Assembly: GCA_027456925.1 (NCBI GenBank)
Contig: DAIDTZ010000408.1
Span: forward strand, 1 to 7,252
Source: Nitrospirota bacterium
GTDB lineage: Bacteria; Nitrospirota; UBA9217
Direction: 5' to 3'
DNA: 7,252 nt
This document shows, one piece after another, positions 1 through 6,337 of this stretch; the first letter of the stretch is position 1; each line of letters starts with the position of its first letter. Position numbers and translations under genes: made by a program. The notes below the pieces were generated by a model, which did no database searches, was not told where the DNA came from, and saw nothing but the letters and a program-made list of their open reading frames with translations.

Positions 1-1600
1 AGGCATGTGCGCGCAGGGACCCCAGAAAAAAAGCACCGATGAATTTTTCACCGGTGACGAGGGGCCAGCAGGAGAGGGACCGGAGTTGTTGCGTAAGCCC
101 GCTCGTGGTATCGAGCAGTCCAACCGCATCTCGTTCATTCAGATCGAAAAAGTGGTACGGAGCCGACTGCCCCTGCTCCCACTGACCCAGCATCTGGTTG
201 ATGAGGGAGCCCTGCTCAACGGGAAAAGGTTTGTCCTCCGGAACCGTGTTCTCGCTGCCGAGAGATTTTACGGCCGAGGTGATCTTTCCCACGAGGGACC
301 GGCTGGGTCCGGTGAAGGTCACGGAACCGCTTTGATGCACGATGGCTATCGTCCGGTTCTTGTCGTCATACTGCACGAAGACGCAAAATTCATGGGGGAC
401 AAGAACGTTGATCTCCTTTGCCAGGCGCTCCAGGATATGGTCGAGTTCCAGGCTGCTGTTCAGGACGGTGCTGATGTCGTGCATGGCCGCAAAGTTCTTC
501 GCGCGGAGGTTAAGTTCCTGGGAGACCCGGATCTTTTCGATGATCTGGATGAAAAAGGGCGTGAACCGCGCCAGCAGGTCCTGTGTTTCGAGGGAAAAGG
601 CGCCTCCCTCAAGGCTGTCCACCGCGAGCACGCCGATGTTATTTTCGTTGTGCACGATGGGGATTACCAGGACGGATTTCACCGGCAGGCGCCTCGTGTA
701 GTACCCGAGGGTCCCGGCTGTCTGTTCCATATTCGAGAGATATTGGGGCTGCCGGTATTTTATGCACCCGCTGATGACCCCGTTATCCTGCTCCGGCTTC
801 AGGACTTCGCCGATCGGGGCAAGATACAGGCCGTCGCTGTCGCTTCTCCGCGCCCGAAGGACGAACGCATCGCCTTCTCCGATGCGTTCCTTGAGAAACA
901 GGGCATAGGCATGGGCAGGGACGAACTCATAGATCATGTCGATAAGACCCGCAAAGGCATCTTCCCGGGTTCGGGCCGCCTTAACATTCGATGCCAGCTG
1001 GTTCTCCTCGGTCAGGGCCTCAATAGTATCGTTGTCTGCAAGAGGATTGATGGCGTCCGCGTGTTCTATGAGCTTTTCCAGTTTGTCCTCTGCCTGTTTC
1101 TTTTCTCCGCGCGTCCGGTGCATGATGTGCGAGATGATTGCTGGCACCCCGAAGAGGGACAATGCGAATCCGGCATAGACGGGCCATTTCTCAGTGTTCC
1201 ATTGCCCGGACACGAACAGATTCGCTGCTTCGATCGCGAGGATAAGGCTGGTTGTTGCATAGGCCTGCCAGACCGGCAAGAATGCGGCTACCATGACGGC
1301 GAAAAGGAAATAGCCGGGCCAAAGCGTGGAGCGGGCGCCGCCCGTTAATTGCACGAAAAAATTCAGCAGGATGACGCCGAGGACTATGAAGTAGAAAACG
1401 GAAAAAAGCGGAAAGCGTTGATACGCTTCTTGAGTAAATGCTTGATTAAACAGGGAGGCATAGGCGACGGAAAGGGCGAGCAGCAGATATCCCGACAGCC
1501 AGACGGTCAGGAGCAGGTTTGACGGGTCCGGATTGAGAAACAATCCCAAGCCGGAAGAGAGGGTGTACAGAAGCAGGCCGGGGAGGATGATTTTTCTCAC
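1..1600 (-). CDS. Membrane-bound sensor with two GAF domains, C-terminus cut off by the window edge
   Basis: I translated the minus strand from the GTG at 1600-1598 and found 533 codons without a stop up to the left edge. Residues 1-160 hold about six hydrophobic helices (roughly 1-21, 29-50, 65-83, 96-112, 115-131, 140-160). A charged, coiled-coil-like linker follows (about 163-205). Residues about 210-350 form a first GAF domain, with the typical late strand pair SVLVIPIVHNENNIGVLAVD at 309-328. Residues about 370-530 form a second, with CWPLVTGEKFIGAFFLGS at 511-528. GAF domains usually bind small ligands or mediate dimerisation, but no ligand can be read from this sequence. The output module (GGDEF, histidine kinase, HD-GYP or other) lies outside the window. 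By family habit a GGDEF diguanylate cyclase is my first guess, and this is inference. The GTG start overlaps the TGA of the upstream DUF507 gene, and AGGAG lies 9 nt upstream of it. The first ATG is about 100 codons further in, inside the membrane region. Confidence 0.85.
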   Translation of the reverse strand, partial: MRKIILPGLLLYTLSSGLGLFLNPDPSNLLLTVWLSGYLLLALSVAYASLFNQAFTQEAYQRFPLFSVFYFIVLGVILLNFFVQLTGGARSTLWPGYFLFAVMVAAFLPVWQAYATTSLILAIEAANLFVSGQWNTEKWPVYAGFALSLFGVPAIISHIMHRTRGEKKQAEDKLEKLIEHADAINPLADNDTIEALTEENQLASNVKAARTREDAFAGLIDMIYEFVPAHAYALFLKERIGEGDAFVLRARRSDSDGLYLAPIGEVLKPEQDNGVISGCIKYRQPQYLSNMEQTAGTLGYYTRRLPVKSVLVIPIVHNENNIGVLAVDSLEGGAFSLETQDLLARFTPFFIQIIEKIRVSQELNLRAKNFAAMHDISTVLNSSLELDHILERLAKEINVLVPHEFCVFVQYDDKNRTIAIVHQSGSVTFTGPSRSLVGKITSAVKSLGSENTVPEDKPFPVEQGSLINQMLGQWEQGQSAPYHFFDLNERDAVGLLDTTSGLTQQLRSLSCWPLVTGEKFIGAFFLGSLRAHA

Positions 1601-1875
1601 ACCTTGCGTCTCCTGTTCATCTCTTCTTCGAAGTATTTCCGGTACAGGACGTCCCATTCACGGCTTCCCTCGGGGACCCTGCGCGACAGCGACTGGATCG
1701 TACGCCGTGCCGCCTCGTCTGCTTCGTCCTCGAATTTAAGCTCGTTGGTGATGGTGTGCTTGATCTCGCGGAGGATCTTCTCCTCGGTTTGGAGAACGTC
1801 GACATTTCTGTCCCGGATCAGTTTGTCCTGGATCAGGTGGGAAAGGTGGGATATTCTGTCTTCGCTCAGTCTCAC
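1597..1875 (-). CDS. DUF507 family protein (first of the pair by window position, second in the operon)
   Basis: A 92-residue soluble, highly charged protein. It matches the DUF507 family as I remember it: an MRLSEDRISHL start, a central acidic stretch FEDEADEAAR, and the near-invariant tail VPEGSREWDVLYRKYFEEEM. The function is unknown. The length is normal for the family, and the composition suggests an all-helical protein with no signal peptide or membrane segment. Translation starts at GTG (1875-1873). This start overlaps the TGA of the preceding DUF507 gene in a GTGA arrangement, with a GGGGG stretch about 8 nt upstream as a possible ribosome binding site. Its own TGA overlaps the GTG start of the GAF sensor in the same way. 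The three genes are therefore very probably one translationally coupled unit. The family call is confident; any role in signalling with the neighbouring sensor is inferred from position only. Confidence 0.9.
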   Translation of the reverse strand: MRLSEDRISHLSHLIQDKLIRDRNVDVLQTEEKILREIKHTITNELKFEDEADEAARRTIQSLSRRVPEGSREWDVLYRKYFEEEMNRRRKV

Positions 1876-2153
1876 AGCACGAACCCCCGATCTTTCGCGA
1901 GTTTCTGCTTGGTGAGCTCAAATACCTTGCGGTAGTCCATGTTTTCCTTGGCGATCTCCGCCTCGTGCGCGGCAAGGAGTTTTTCGACGTCCTTGCTGAG
2001 TTTGTCCTCGTCCTGCATATTGGCGAAGATCACGTCGGCGATCAGAGAGGCTATCACGTCCTTCGAAACCTCATACTCTGCCAAGCCTTTCGCTTCAAGG
2101 TTCGCGGCGATGGCATCTGCAATATGTTTGATCAATTCTTTGGAAAGCCGCAT
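1872..2153 (-). CDS. DUF507 family protein (first gene of the operon, divergent paralogue)
   Basis: A 93-residue charged, helix-rich protein starting MRLSKELIKHIADAIAANLE. It shares the MRLS start and overall length with the next gene and looks like a divergent second DUF507 member. It lacks the VPEGSREWDVLYRKYFEEEM block and instead ends in NMDYRKVFELTKQKLAKDRG. I see no catalytic motif, membrane segment or export signal. The ATG at 2153-2151 has GAGGT (2164-2160) 6 nt upstream, which is a good ribosome binding site. A TATAAT lies just upstream on the same strand. The stop overlaps the start of the next DUF507 gene by 4 bp. Tandem DUF507 genes of this kind are, from memory, common in Nitrospirota and Desulfobacterota. 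The function is unknown. Confidence 0.85.
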   Translation of the reverse strand: MRLSKELIKHIADAIAANLEAKGLAEYEVSKDVIASLIADVIFANMQDEDKLSKDVEKLLAAHEAEIAKENMDYRKVFELTKQKLAKDRGFVL

Positions 2154-2170
2154 TGAACTACCTCGCGGAC

Positions 2171-2176
2171 ATTATA
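2171..2176 (-). promoter_or_regulatory. Possible -10 box (TATAAT) ahead of the DUF507-DUF507-GAF operon
   Basis: The minus strand carries a perfect TATAAT 17 nt upstream of the first DUF507 ATG. The -35 region at the right distance lies in a pyrimidine tract (TTTCCT or TTCCTC) and matches TTGACA poorly. A start site about 7 nt downstream would leave a leader of only about 11 nt, beginning at the ribosome binding site. This is unusual, so the box may be coincidental or may need an activator. Confidence 0.3.
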
Positions 2177-2292
2177 ACAGAAAAGGGTGGAAAGAGGAAA
2201 GAAAAGAAAAGGCGGTGGGCACAGGTTATGAGGCGTCAACAGTCCCCAACAGGCCGTCCCGTTGCCATAAGCAGGTTCAGTGCGTACGCGGA

Positions 2293-2325
2293 ATTCAACC
2301 GGAAGAATGATTTTTCCGGTTGAAT
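2293..2325. repeat. 12-bp perfect inverted repeat between DUF2232 and the DUF507 operon
   Basis: ATTCAACCGGAA (2293-2304) and TTCCGGTTGAAT (2314-2325) are exact reverse complements separated by 9 nt, and inner A-T and G-T pairs could shorten the loop to 3 nt. It lies about 58 nt past the stop of the DUF2232 gene. No T-run follows the stem on either strand, so it is not a classical intrinsic terminator. It could stabilise the 3' end of the DUF2232 message, act as a Rho-assisted stop, or be a protein-binding palindrome. The rest of the gap (2154-2382) shows no gene. Confidence 0.6.
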
Positions 2326-2382
2326 ATTGATTGGAAAGGATCTTCTCCGGGGAAAGAGAGAGGGACACTGGCCTTACCGAGC

Positions 2383-3315
2383 TCAGGTCTTTAAAACAGG
2401 CCCGCGTACTTTGCGGACGTCCGCCCATATGTCCACGATGCCGAGGGCAATGGCAAACACCAAAGACGGCATGGCCAGGATGAGGGCGAGGATCAAACCG
2501 CGAACGAACGGTTTAATATGCGCTTTTCTGAGATAAAATTCGACGATGGCAATGCCCTGGGCCAAATACACAACAGCAAAGAGAATGGCGAGGTTCCAGC
2601 CGAGGAGCCGGGAAGTCCCGTTGGGGACGACGAAGAGCGCGAGAGCCGCTATCAATCCCCACACCCAGGTGTCCGGCGCATGCCATAACGAGAGAGAGGG
2701 TTGGCTTGCGAGTGGAGATGCCGGGTCTTTCCTTATGATAACGGCACGACTGAAGCTGTAGCACATTGCTGCCTGAGTTACAGACGTTGCGATCGTGATT
2801 GCCGGAATAAGTCTCACGAGATAATGGACGAAGGTGTTCGATACCGAGGTGACCGTGGCTGCCATGTCGTTCAGTCCCATTTTTGTATACAAAGCCGCTG
2901 CTTCGGCAAGGCTTGTCCGAAGATAGTCTTCAACTGCCCCGACGGGGCTCTTGCCGACCCAGGCGAAGTAAAAAGCCACGGCAAGGCCGATCACGGCAAC
3001 CGGCAACAGTCCTCCGAGGAGCGAGACCTGCTCAGGCTTCAGCTGTCTGCGCATGCCTTCGACGATGCCGACGGACATCAACCCGAACGTAAACAACAGT
3101 ATTGCCGCTGCCTGCCATCCACCGAGTACCGCGATCAGCGCGGCCGATGCTCCGAGGGCCACAAACCCTTCCTTCCTGCCGTTTCTGAGGGAGACGAGGA
3201 TGAGCGGCACCGGAGTGATCAGTGCGAGCACCTGGCCCACAACGGGAATAATAAAACCTGCAGCGTAGAGCCCGACGGTCTGTACTGTTGCGGTGAAAGT
3301 AGGACGGTAATTCAT
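2383..3315 (-). CDS. DUF2232 (YybS-like) integral membrane protein
   Basis: A 310-residue polytopic membrane protein with about eight hydrophobic segments (roughly 12-44, 51-66, 69-88, 98-120, 160-185, 217-231, 238-260, 270-296). It shows the family-type feature SLWHAPDTWVWGL (208-220) just before the C-terminal membrane helices. DUF2232 proteins resemble Bacillus YybS and are often encoded near rpsF-rpsR-rplI. Their biochemical function is not established. The ATG has GGGAG 6 nt upstream. The gene lies 179 bp after rpsR, behind a strong terminator, so it probably has its own promoter. TACAAT at 3389-3384 is a possible -10, but I see no good -35. The usual next gene of this neighbourhood, rplI, is not in the window. 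The family assignment is from overall pattern and context, so a weaker alternative is an unrelated polytopic protein. Confidence 0.8.
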   Translation of the reverse strand: MNYRPTFTATVQTVGLYAAGFIIPVVGQVLALITPVPLILVSLRNGRKEGFVALGASAALIAVLGGWQAAAILLFTFGLMSVGIVEGMRRQLKPEQVSLLGGLLPVAVIGLAVAFYFAWVGKSPVGAVEDYLRTSLAEAAALYTKMGLNDMAATVTSVSNTFVHYLVRLIPAITIATSVTQAAMCYSFSRAVIIRKDPASPLASQPSLSLWHAPDTWVWGLIAALALFVVPNGTSRLLGWNLAILFAVVYLAQGIAIVEFYLRKAHIKPFVRGLILALILAMPSLVFAIALGIVDIWADVRKVRGPVLKT

Positions 3316-3412
3316 GGGAATCTCCCGATAATGGATCTAAAAGGTTGTTTTAACCACAGATGAACACGGTTTAAAAAAATAAAATTGTATGACTTCAGCA
3401 GAGCTGGAACCG

Positions 3413-3461
3413 AAAAAAGGGGAAAGCCAGGGTCACTGTCAAGTAACCGCTGGATTTCCCC
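3413..3461 (-). terminator. Intrinsic terminator after rpsR
   Basis: Read on the minus strand, the RNA forms a long stem from three blocks. GGGGAAA (3461-3455) pairs with TTTCCCC (3425-3419), CCAG (3453-3450) with CTGG (3430-3427), and GGTTACT (3448-3442) with AGTGACC (3437-3431, one G-T pair). One T-C mismatch and one bulged C interrupt the stem, and the loop is TGAC. Six T residues follow immediately (3418-3413). It starts 34 nt past the rpsR stop and should end the rpsF-ssb-rpsR transcript. Confidence 0.9.
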
Positions 3462-3494
3462 TGTCATAGTAGGTGTGTAAACGCGTCGGTCTGC

Positions 3495-3839
3495 TTATTT
3501 CTCGCCTGCGAAAGGTATCAAGGCGATATTTCTGCACCGCTGTACTGCGACGGTGACCTCTCTCTGATGCCGTGCGCAGTTGCCGGAGATGCGGCGCGGG
3601 AGGATCTTGCCGCGTTCGGTGATGAAGAACCGGAGCGTTTTTACATCCTTGTAATCAACAAAGGGCGACTTGTCCACGCAGAACCTGCAGACTTTTTTCC
3701 GGACCTGGAAGCGTCGTCTTTTATCGCCGCCTCCGCCCCGGGAATCCCTGCTGTCTCCCCTGTCTCTGTTTCTCGAATCGGAACCTCTGTCCGAGGGTCT
3801 CGATGATGGACCCGATGGTCTTGGATGAAACTCTGCCAT
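3495..3839 (-). CDS. rpsR: 30S ribosomal protein bS18, with a long N-terminal extension
   Basis: Ribosomal protein of the small-subunit platform, which pairs with bS6 on 16S rRNA. The core, from about residue 45, has the family pattern KKVCRFCVDK, DYKDVKTLRFFITERGKI, PRRISGNCARHQRE and RNIALIPF. C51, C54, C88 and H91 have the spacing of the zinc-binding form of bS18, and a further Cys is at 102. The protein has 114 residues against a usual 70-90. The excess is residues 1-43, a low-complexity tail rich in Ser, Arg, Asp and Gly that looks disordered. The start is well supported: AGAGGAG lies 5 nt before the ATG, and there is no later Met. The gene follows ssb by 53 bp and is last in the rpsF-ssb-rpsR transcript before the terminator. 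Confidence 0.97.
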   Translation of the reverse strand: MAEFHPRPSGPSSRPSDRGSDSRNRDRGDSRDSRGGGGDKRRRFQVRKKVCRFCVDKSPFVDYKDVKTLRFFITERGKILPRRISGNCARHQREVTVAVQRCRNIALIPFAGEK

Positions 3840-3892
3840 AGTGTGCTCCTCTTGGAATTAGTATCAGTTATGACCGGCCATGAAGCCCGGCG

Positions 3893-4306
3893 TCAAAAGG
3901 GTATCTCACCCTCATCCACCGGAGCTTCGGATACGGATTCGGGATGGCTGTCGCCGCCCCCCTTGCCGCCCGACGAGCGCTTGGGCATGAAGTTCACGGA
4001 TTGGGCAACAACCTCGATCTTGTTCCGTTTCTGCCCGGTCTCTTTGGCGTCCCAGCGCCGCTGCTGAAGCCTGCCATCGATCAGGATGGAATCGCCTTTG
4101 TTGATGTACTGGCCGCAGGATTCGGCCTGTTTGCCGAACACCACGATATCGATGTAGCTCACCTCTTCCTTGGTCTCGTCGCCCTGTTTGTACTTGCGGT
4201 TCACGGCGATGGCGAAGCTTGCCACCGCAATGCCGTTCGGCGTGTAGCGGACCTCGGGGTCACGGGTGAGATTGCCCATCAGGATTACCTTGTTAAAGCT
4301 CGTCAT
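3893..4306 (-). CDS. ssb: Single-stranded DNA-binding protein
   Basis: SSB coats single-stranded DNA during replication, recombination and repair, usually as a tetramer. The 137-residue product has an OB fold over about residues 1-108: FNKVILMGNLTRDPEVRY near the start, then SYIDIVVFG (50-58) and GDSILIDGRLQQRRW (71-85). A Gly/Ser-rich flexible linker (about 111-121) follows. The acidic tail ends DEGEIPF, the conserved tip that docks partner proteins. I chose the ATG at 4306, which has GAGG 7 nt upstream and begins MTSFNKVI as expected for the family. An in-frame TTG at 4351 would add 15 unlikely residues. The gene sits between rpsF (81 bp upstream) and rpsR, an order seen in many bacteria. 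Confidence 0.97.
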   Translation of the reverse strand: MTSFNKVILMGNLTRDPEVRYTPNGIAVASFAIAVNRKYKQGDETKEEVSYIDIVVFGKQAESCGQYINKGDSILIDGRLQQRRWDAKETGQKRNKIEVVAQSVNFMPKRSSGGKGGGDSHPESVSEAPVDEGEIPF

Positions 4307-4387
4307 GGTGGTCCCTCGATTTTTCCCGCGATCCTCTTTACCGGTAGGCAAAGGGGAGCGGACTCTCTCGTTCTTGCGAATGAACAG

Positions 4388-4759
4388 CTACGCCGTGGTG
4401 GTGGCCGGTCCGGTTTCAGCGGCCTTCGCCAGATCCTTCTTCTTCGGCTTCGGCGGTGCTTTGACGCGCAGTTCCTTTTCCAGCCTGATTGTCAAGAACT
4501 TGATCACCGAATCGGTCATCTTGTAGGTGCGTTCGAGTTCGGCGACAGCAGTCGGAGCTGCCTTGAACTGAAAGAAGGCATAGTGGCCGCGCTTCTGCTT
4601 ATTGATCTCGTAGGCCAGCTTTTTCTTGCCCCAGTCCTCGAACTTGGTCATCTCGCCGCCCTGTTTGGCGACAACATCCTGCATTTTTTTGATGACATTG
4701 GCGGTTTCTTCGTCGGAAAGGTTGGCGTTGATGATGAAGATTGATTCGTAAATCGGCAT
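4388..4759 (-). CDS. rpsF: 30S ribosomal protein bS6
   Basis: bS6 binds bS18 on the central domain of 16S rRNA. The 123-residue product begins MPIYESIFIINANLSDEE, the family start. It continues with the conserved EDWGKKKLAYEINKQKRGHY (41-60) and FQFKA, with a TDSVIKFLTIRLEKE segment near 82-96, and ends in a Lys/Ala/Pro-rich tail. Two ATGs lie 6 nt apart (4765 and 4759). GGAGG is only 2 nt from the first but 8 nt from the second, so I prefer 4759; the alternative adds Met-Arg. It heads the rpsF-ssb-rpsR operon. A weak small stem (GTTAT 4779-4783 with ATAAC 4796-4800) lies just upstream of the ribosome binding site. Leader control by the bS6:bS18 complex is known in many bacteria, but I could not identify its motif here. 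Confidence 0.97.
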   Translation of the reverse strand: MPIYESIFIINANLSDEETANVIKKMQDVVAKQGGEMTKFEDWGKKKLAYEINKQKRGHYAFFQFKAAPTAVAELERTYKMTDSVIKFLTIRLEKELRVKAPPKPKKKDLAKAAETGPATTTA

Positions 4760-4799
4760 GCGCATTCCCTCCTTATGGGTTATAGCCCTCCCACCATAA

Positions 4800-4896
4800 C
4801 TCCCTCTCCCTTTGTCCCTCTCCCACCAGGGGAGAGGTCAGGGGTCTTGCCCCCGGCGCCTACGAGCGCTTGGCCGCGAGTGCAGGGGGAGGGGAG
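4800..4896. repeat. GC-rich REP-like palindromic element in the rpsF leader
   Basis: A nested set of inverted repeats. The inner hairpin is CCTCTCCC (4817-4824) with GGGAGAGG (4830-4837), loop ACCAG. The outer arms are CTCCCTCTCCC (4800-4810) with an imperfect partner AGGGGGAGGGGAG (4884-4896). A further pairing of CCCCC (4850-4854) with GGGGG (4885-4889) encloses two GCGC blocks. The CCCTCTCCC/GGGAGAGG core resembles dispersed palindromes found between genes in many proteobacteria. It lies in the transcribed leader of rpsF if the promoter near 4980 is right. I see no gene in this stretch. Confidence 0.6.
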
Positions 4897-4977
4897 TTTA
4901 TATTTGGGGAGAGCAAGGAGTATCCCGCATTCGTGCGTCCAAACGGGAATCGACCTTACTCTTTTTTTGGAACTTGA

Positions 4978-5006
4978 ACAGTATCACAGGCAGTCTCGAA
5001 AATCAA
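4978..5006 (-). promoter_or_regulatory. Possible promoter for rpsF-ssb-rpsR
   Basis: On the minus strand, TTGATT (5006-5001) and TACTGT (4983-4978) are 17 bp apart, and TG one base before the second hexamer gives an extended -10. A start near 4971 would give a leader of about 210 nt that includes the REP-like palindrome. The -10 itself is a weak match, so this is the best candidate in the gap, not a firm call. Confidence 0.3.
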
Positions 5007-5069
5007 GCCTTTTCTCAGATCATTTCATTGCTTAGCGTCGGTCTTTCAAGATGGGGCGAGTATTTTTTA

Positions 5070-5098
5070 TTGACAAAAGGTAGATACTGTTTTATTAT
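5070..5098 (+). promoter_or_regulatory. Sigma-70 promoter for alaC-hom
   Basis: A perfect TTGACA (5070-5075) is followed 17 bp later by TATTAT (5093-5098), which differs from TATAAT at one position. The surrounding 5060-5118 is markedly AT-rich compared with the flanking genes. Transcription should start near 5105, leaving a leader of about 56 nt before the alaC ATG. I see no clear operator or riboswitch in that leader. Confidence 0.8.
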
Positions 5099-5161
5099 CA
5101 ATTTTACTTTTTAAATTGCGTGGTTAGAAGAAGAAATTCTTTGAAAAAGAAAGGGTTAACG

Positions 5162-6337
5162 ATGTCTGAGCAGTTCGGCAGGATCAAGAGACTGCCGCCC
5201 TATGTTTTCGCGATTGTGAACAGCATGAAGATCGAGGCGCGCAGGCGGGGCGAAGACATCATCGATCTCGGCATGGGCAATCCCGACCAGGGCACGCCCC
5301 GGCACATCGTGGATAAACTCATCGAGGCCGCGCAAAACCGCAAGAATCACCGCTACTCCGCGTCCAAGGGCATCACCAAGCTCCGCTCCGCTGTCTGCGA
5401 CTGGTACAAACGGCGCTACGACGTCGACCTCGATCCGGAAACGGAAGCCGTCGTGACCATCGGGTCCAAGGAGGGGCTTTCCCATCTGGCGCTTGCGACC
5501 ATCGAGCCCGGAGACGTGGTCTTGACCACGGCGCCCGCCTATCCCATTCATCCTTACGCCGTGATTATTGCCGGCGGCGAGGTGCGCTCCATCCCTCTCC
5601 GCAAGGACAGCGACTTTTTTGACGATATGCAGGAGGCCTATAAAAACACCTGGCCTCGTCCCAAGATGTTGATCATCAATTTCCCGAACAACCCGACCAC
5701 GGCTGTCGTGGACATCGCGTTCTTTCAGAAGATCGCAGACTTCGCGCGCGAGAACAACATCATCGTGGTCCACGATCTGGCTTACGCGGACCTCACTTTC
5801 GACGGCTACCGCGCGCCGAGCTTTCTCCAGGCCAAGGGCGCCAAGGACGTGGGCGTCGAGTTTTACAGCCTCACGAAGAGTTATAATATGGCAGGATGGC
5901 GCGTGGGCTTCTGCTGCGGCAACAAAGAGGTCGTGGCTGCGCTCATCAAGATCAAAAGCTACCTCGACTACGGCATGTTCCAGCCGATCCAGATCGCTTC
6001 GATCATCGCCCTGAACGGGCCGCAGGAATGCGTGAAGGAAATTTCCGACATGTACCGGTCCCGCAGGGATGTGCTCATCGATGGTCTCTCGAAGGCGGGT
6101 TGGGCCATCGAAAAGCCCAAGGCCACCATGTTTGTGTGGGCGGAAATTCCCGAGCCTTTTAAAAAAATGGGATCGATCGAATTTGCGAAGCACCTCATCA
6201 AGGAAGCCGGGGTGGCTGTTTCGCCCGGCATCGGGTTCGGCGAGTACGGCGACGGTCATGTGCGGTTCGCGCTTATCGAGAATGAACATCGCTTGCGGCA
6301 GGCGGCCAAGGGCGTCAGGCAGGCGCTGCAAACGTAG
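5162..6337 (+). CDS. alaC: AlaC-type PLP-dependent aminotransferase (probable glutamate-pyruvate transaminase)
   Basis: A 391-residue class I/II, fold-type I aminotransferase, a cytoplasmic enzyme expected to interconvert pyruvate and alanine using glutamate. The match to what I remember of E. coli AlaC is close throughout: RLPPYVF (10-16), GEDIIDLGMGNPD (30-42), VTIGSKEGL (98-106), VVHDLAYAD (202-210) and VSPGIGFGEYGDGHVRFALI (353-372). Expected PLP and substrate residues are visible: the Schiff-base Lys239 in SLTKSYNMAGWRVGF, Asn177 in FPNNPTT, Asp205, Tyr208, and Arg368 for the substrate carboxylate. The ATG at 5162 has AAGGG 6 nt upstream and gives the family N-terminus; an upstream in-frame ATG at 5120 would add 14 basic residues with no homology. 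Related enzymes act as LL-diaminopimelate aminotransferase, so substrate choice is not certain. hom follows 87 bp downstream, suggesting an amino-acid operon. Confidence 0.93.
   Translation: MSEQFGRIKRLPPYVFAIVNSMKIEARRRGEDIIDLGMGNPDQGTPRHIVDKLIEAAQNRKNHRYSASKGITKLRSAVCDWYKRRYDVDLDPETEAVVTIGSKEGLSHLALATIEPGDVVLTTAPAYPIHPYAVIIAGGEVRSIPLRKDSDFFDDMQEAYKNTWPRPKMLIINFPNNPTTAVVDIAFFQKIADFARENNIIVVHDLAYADLTFDGYRAPSFLQAKGAKDVGVEFYSLTKSYNMAGWRVGFCCGNKEVVAALIKIKSYLDYGMFQPIQIASIIALNGPQECVKEISDMYRSRRDVLIDGLSKAGWAIEKPKATMFVWAEIPEPFKKMGSIEFAKHLIKEAGVAVSPGIGFGEYGDGHVRFALIENEHRLRQAAKGVRQALQT

Noticed and set aside
5..1348. 447-codon open frame on the plus strand
   Set aside because: It is the antisense shadow of the GAF sensor; its product has no recognisable domain, while the opposite strand gives membrane helices and two GAF domains.
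2132..2428. 98-codon minus-strand frame across the gap between DUF2232 and DUF507
   Set aside because: It overlaps both neighbours, has low-complexity residues from the pyrimidine tract and no homology; it is not an rplI remnant.
3384..3389. TACAAT as a DUF2232 promoter -10 (minus strand)
   Set aside because: No -35 resembling TTGACA occurs 15-18 bp upstream, so it is mentioned with the gene but not called as a promoter.
4307..4351. Longer SSB start at TTG 4351
   Set aside because: The added residues are unlike SSB N-termini, whereas the ATG at 4306 has a proper ribosome binding site and the family start.
3944..4744. 266-codon plus-strand frame across ssb and rpsF
   Set aside because: It spans two well-identified genes on the other strand and resembles no protein I know.
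4925..4946. CCCG/CGGG inverted repeat in the rpsF upstream region
   Set aside because: The stem is only 4-5 bp with a long loop and can easily occur by chance.
4775..5114. Two plus-strand frames in the rpsF-alaC gap
   Set aside because: Their translations follow the GC-rich palindrome and AT-rich promoter DNA and have no credible ribosome binding site or domain.
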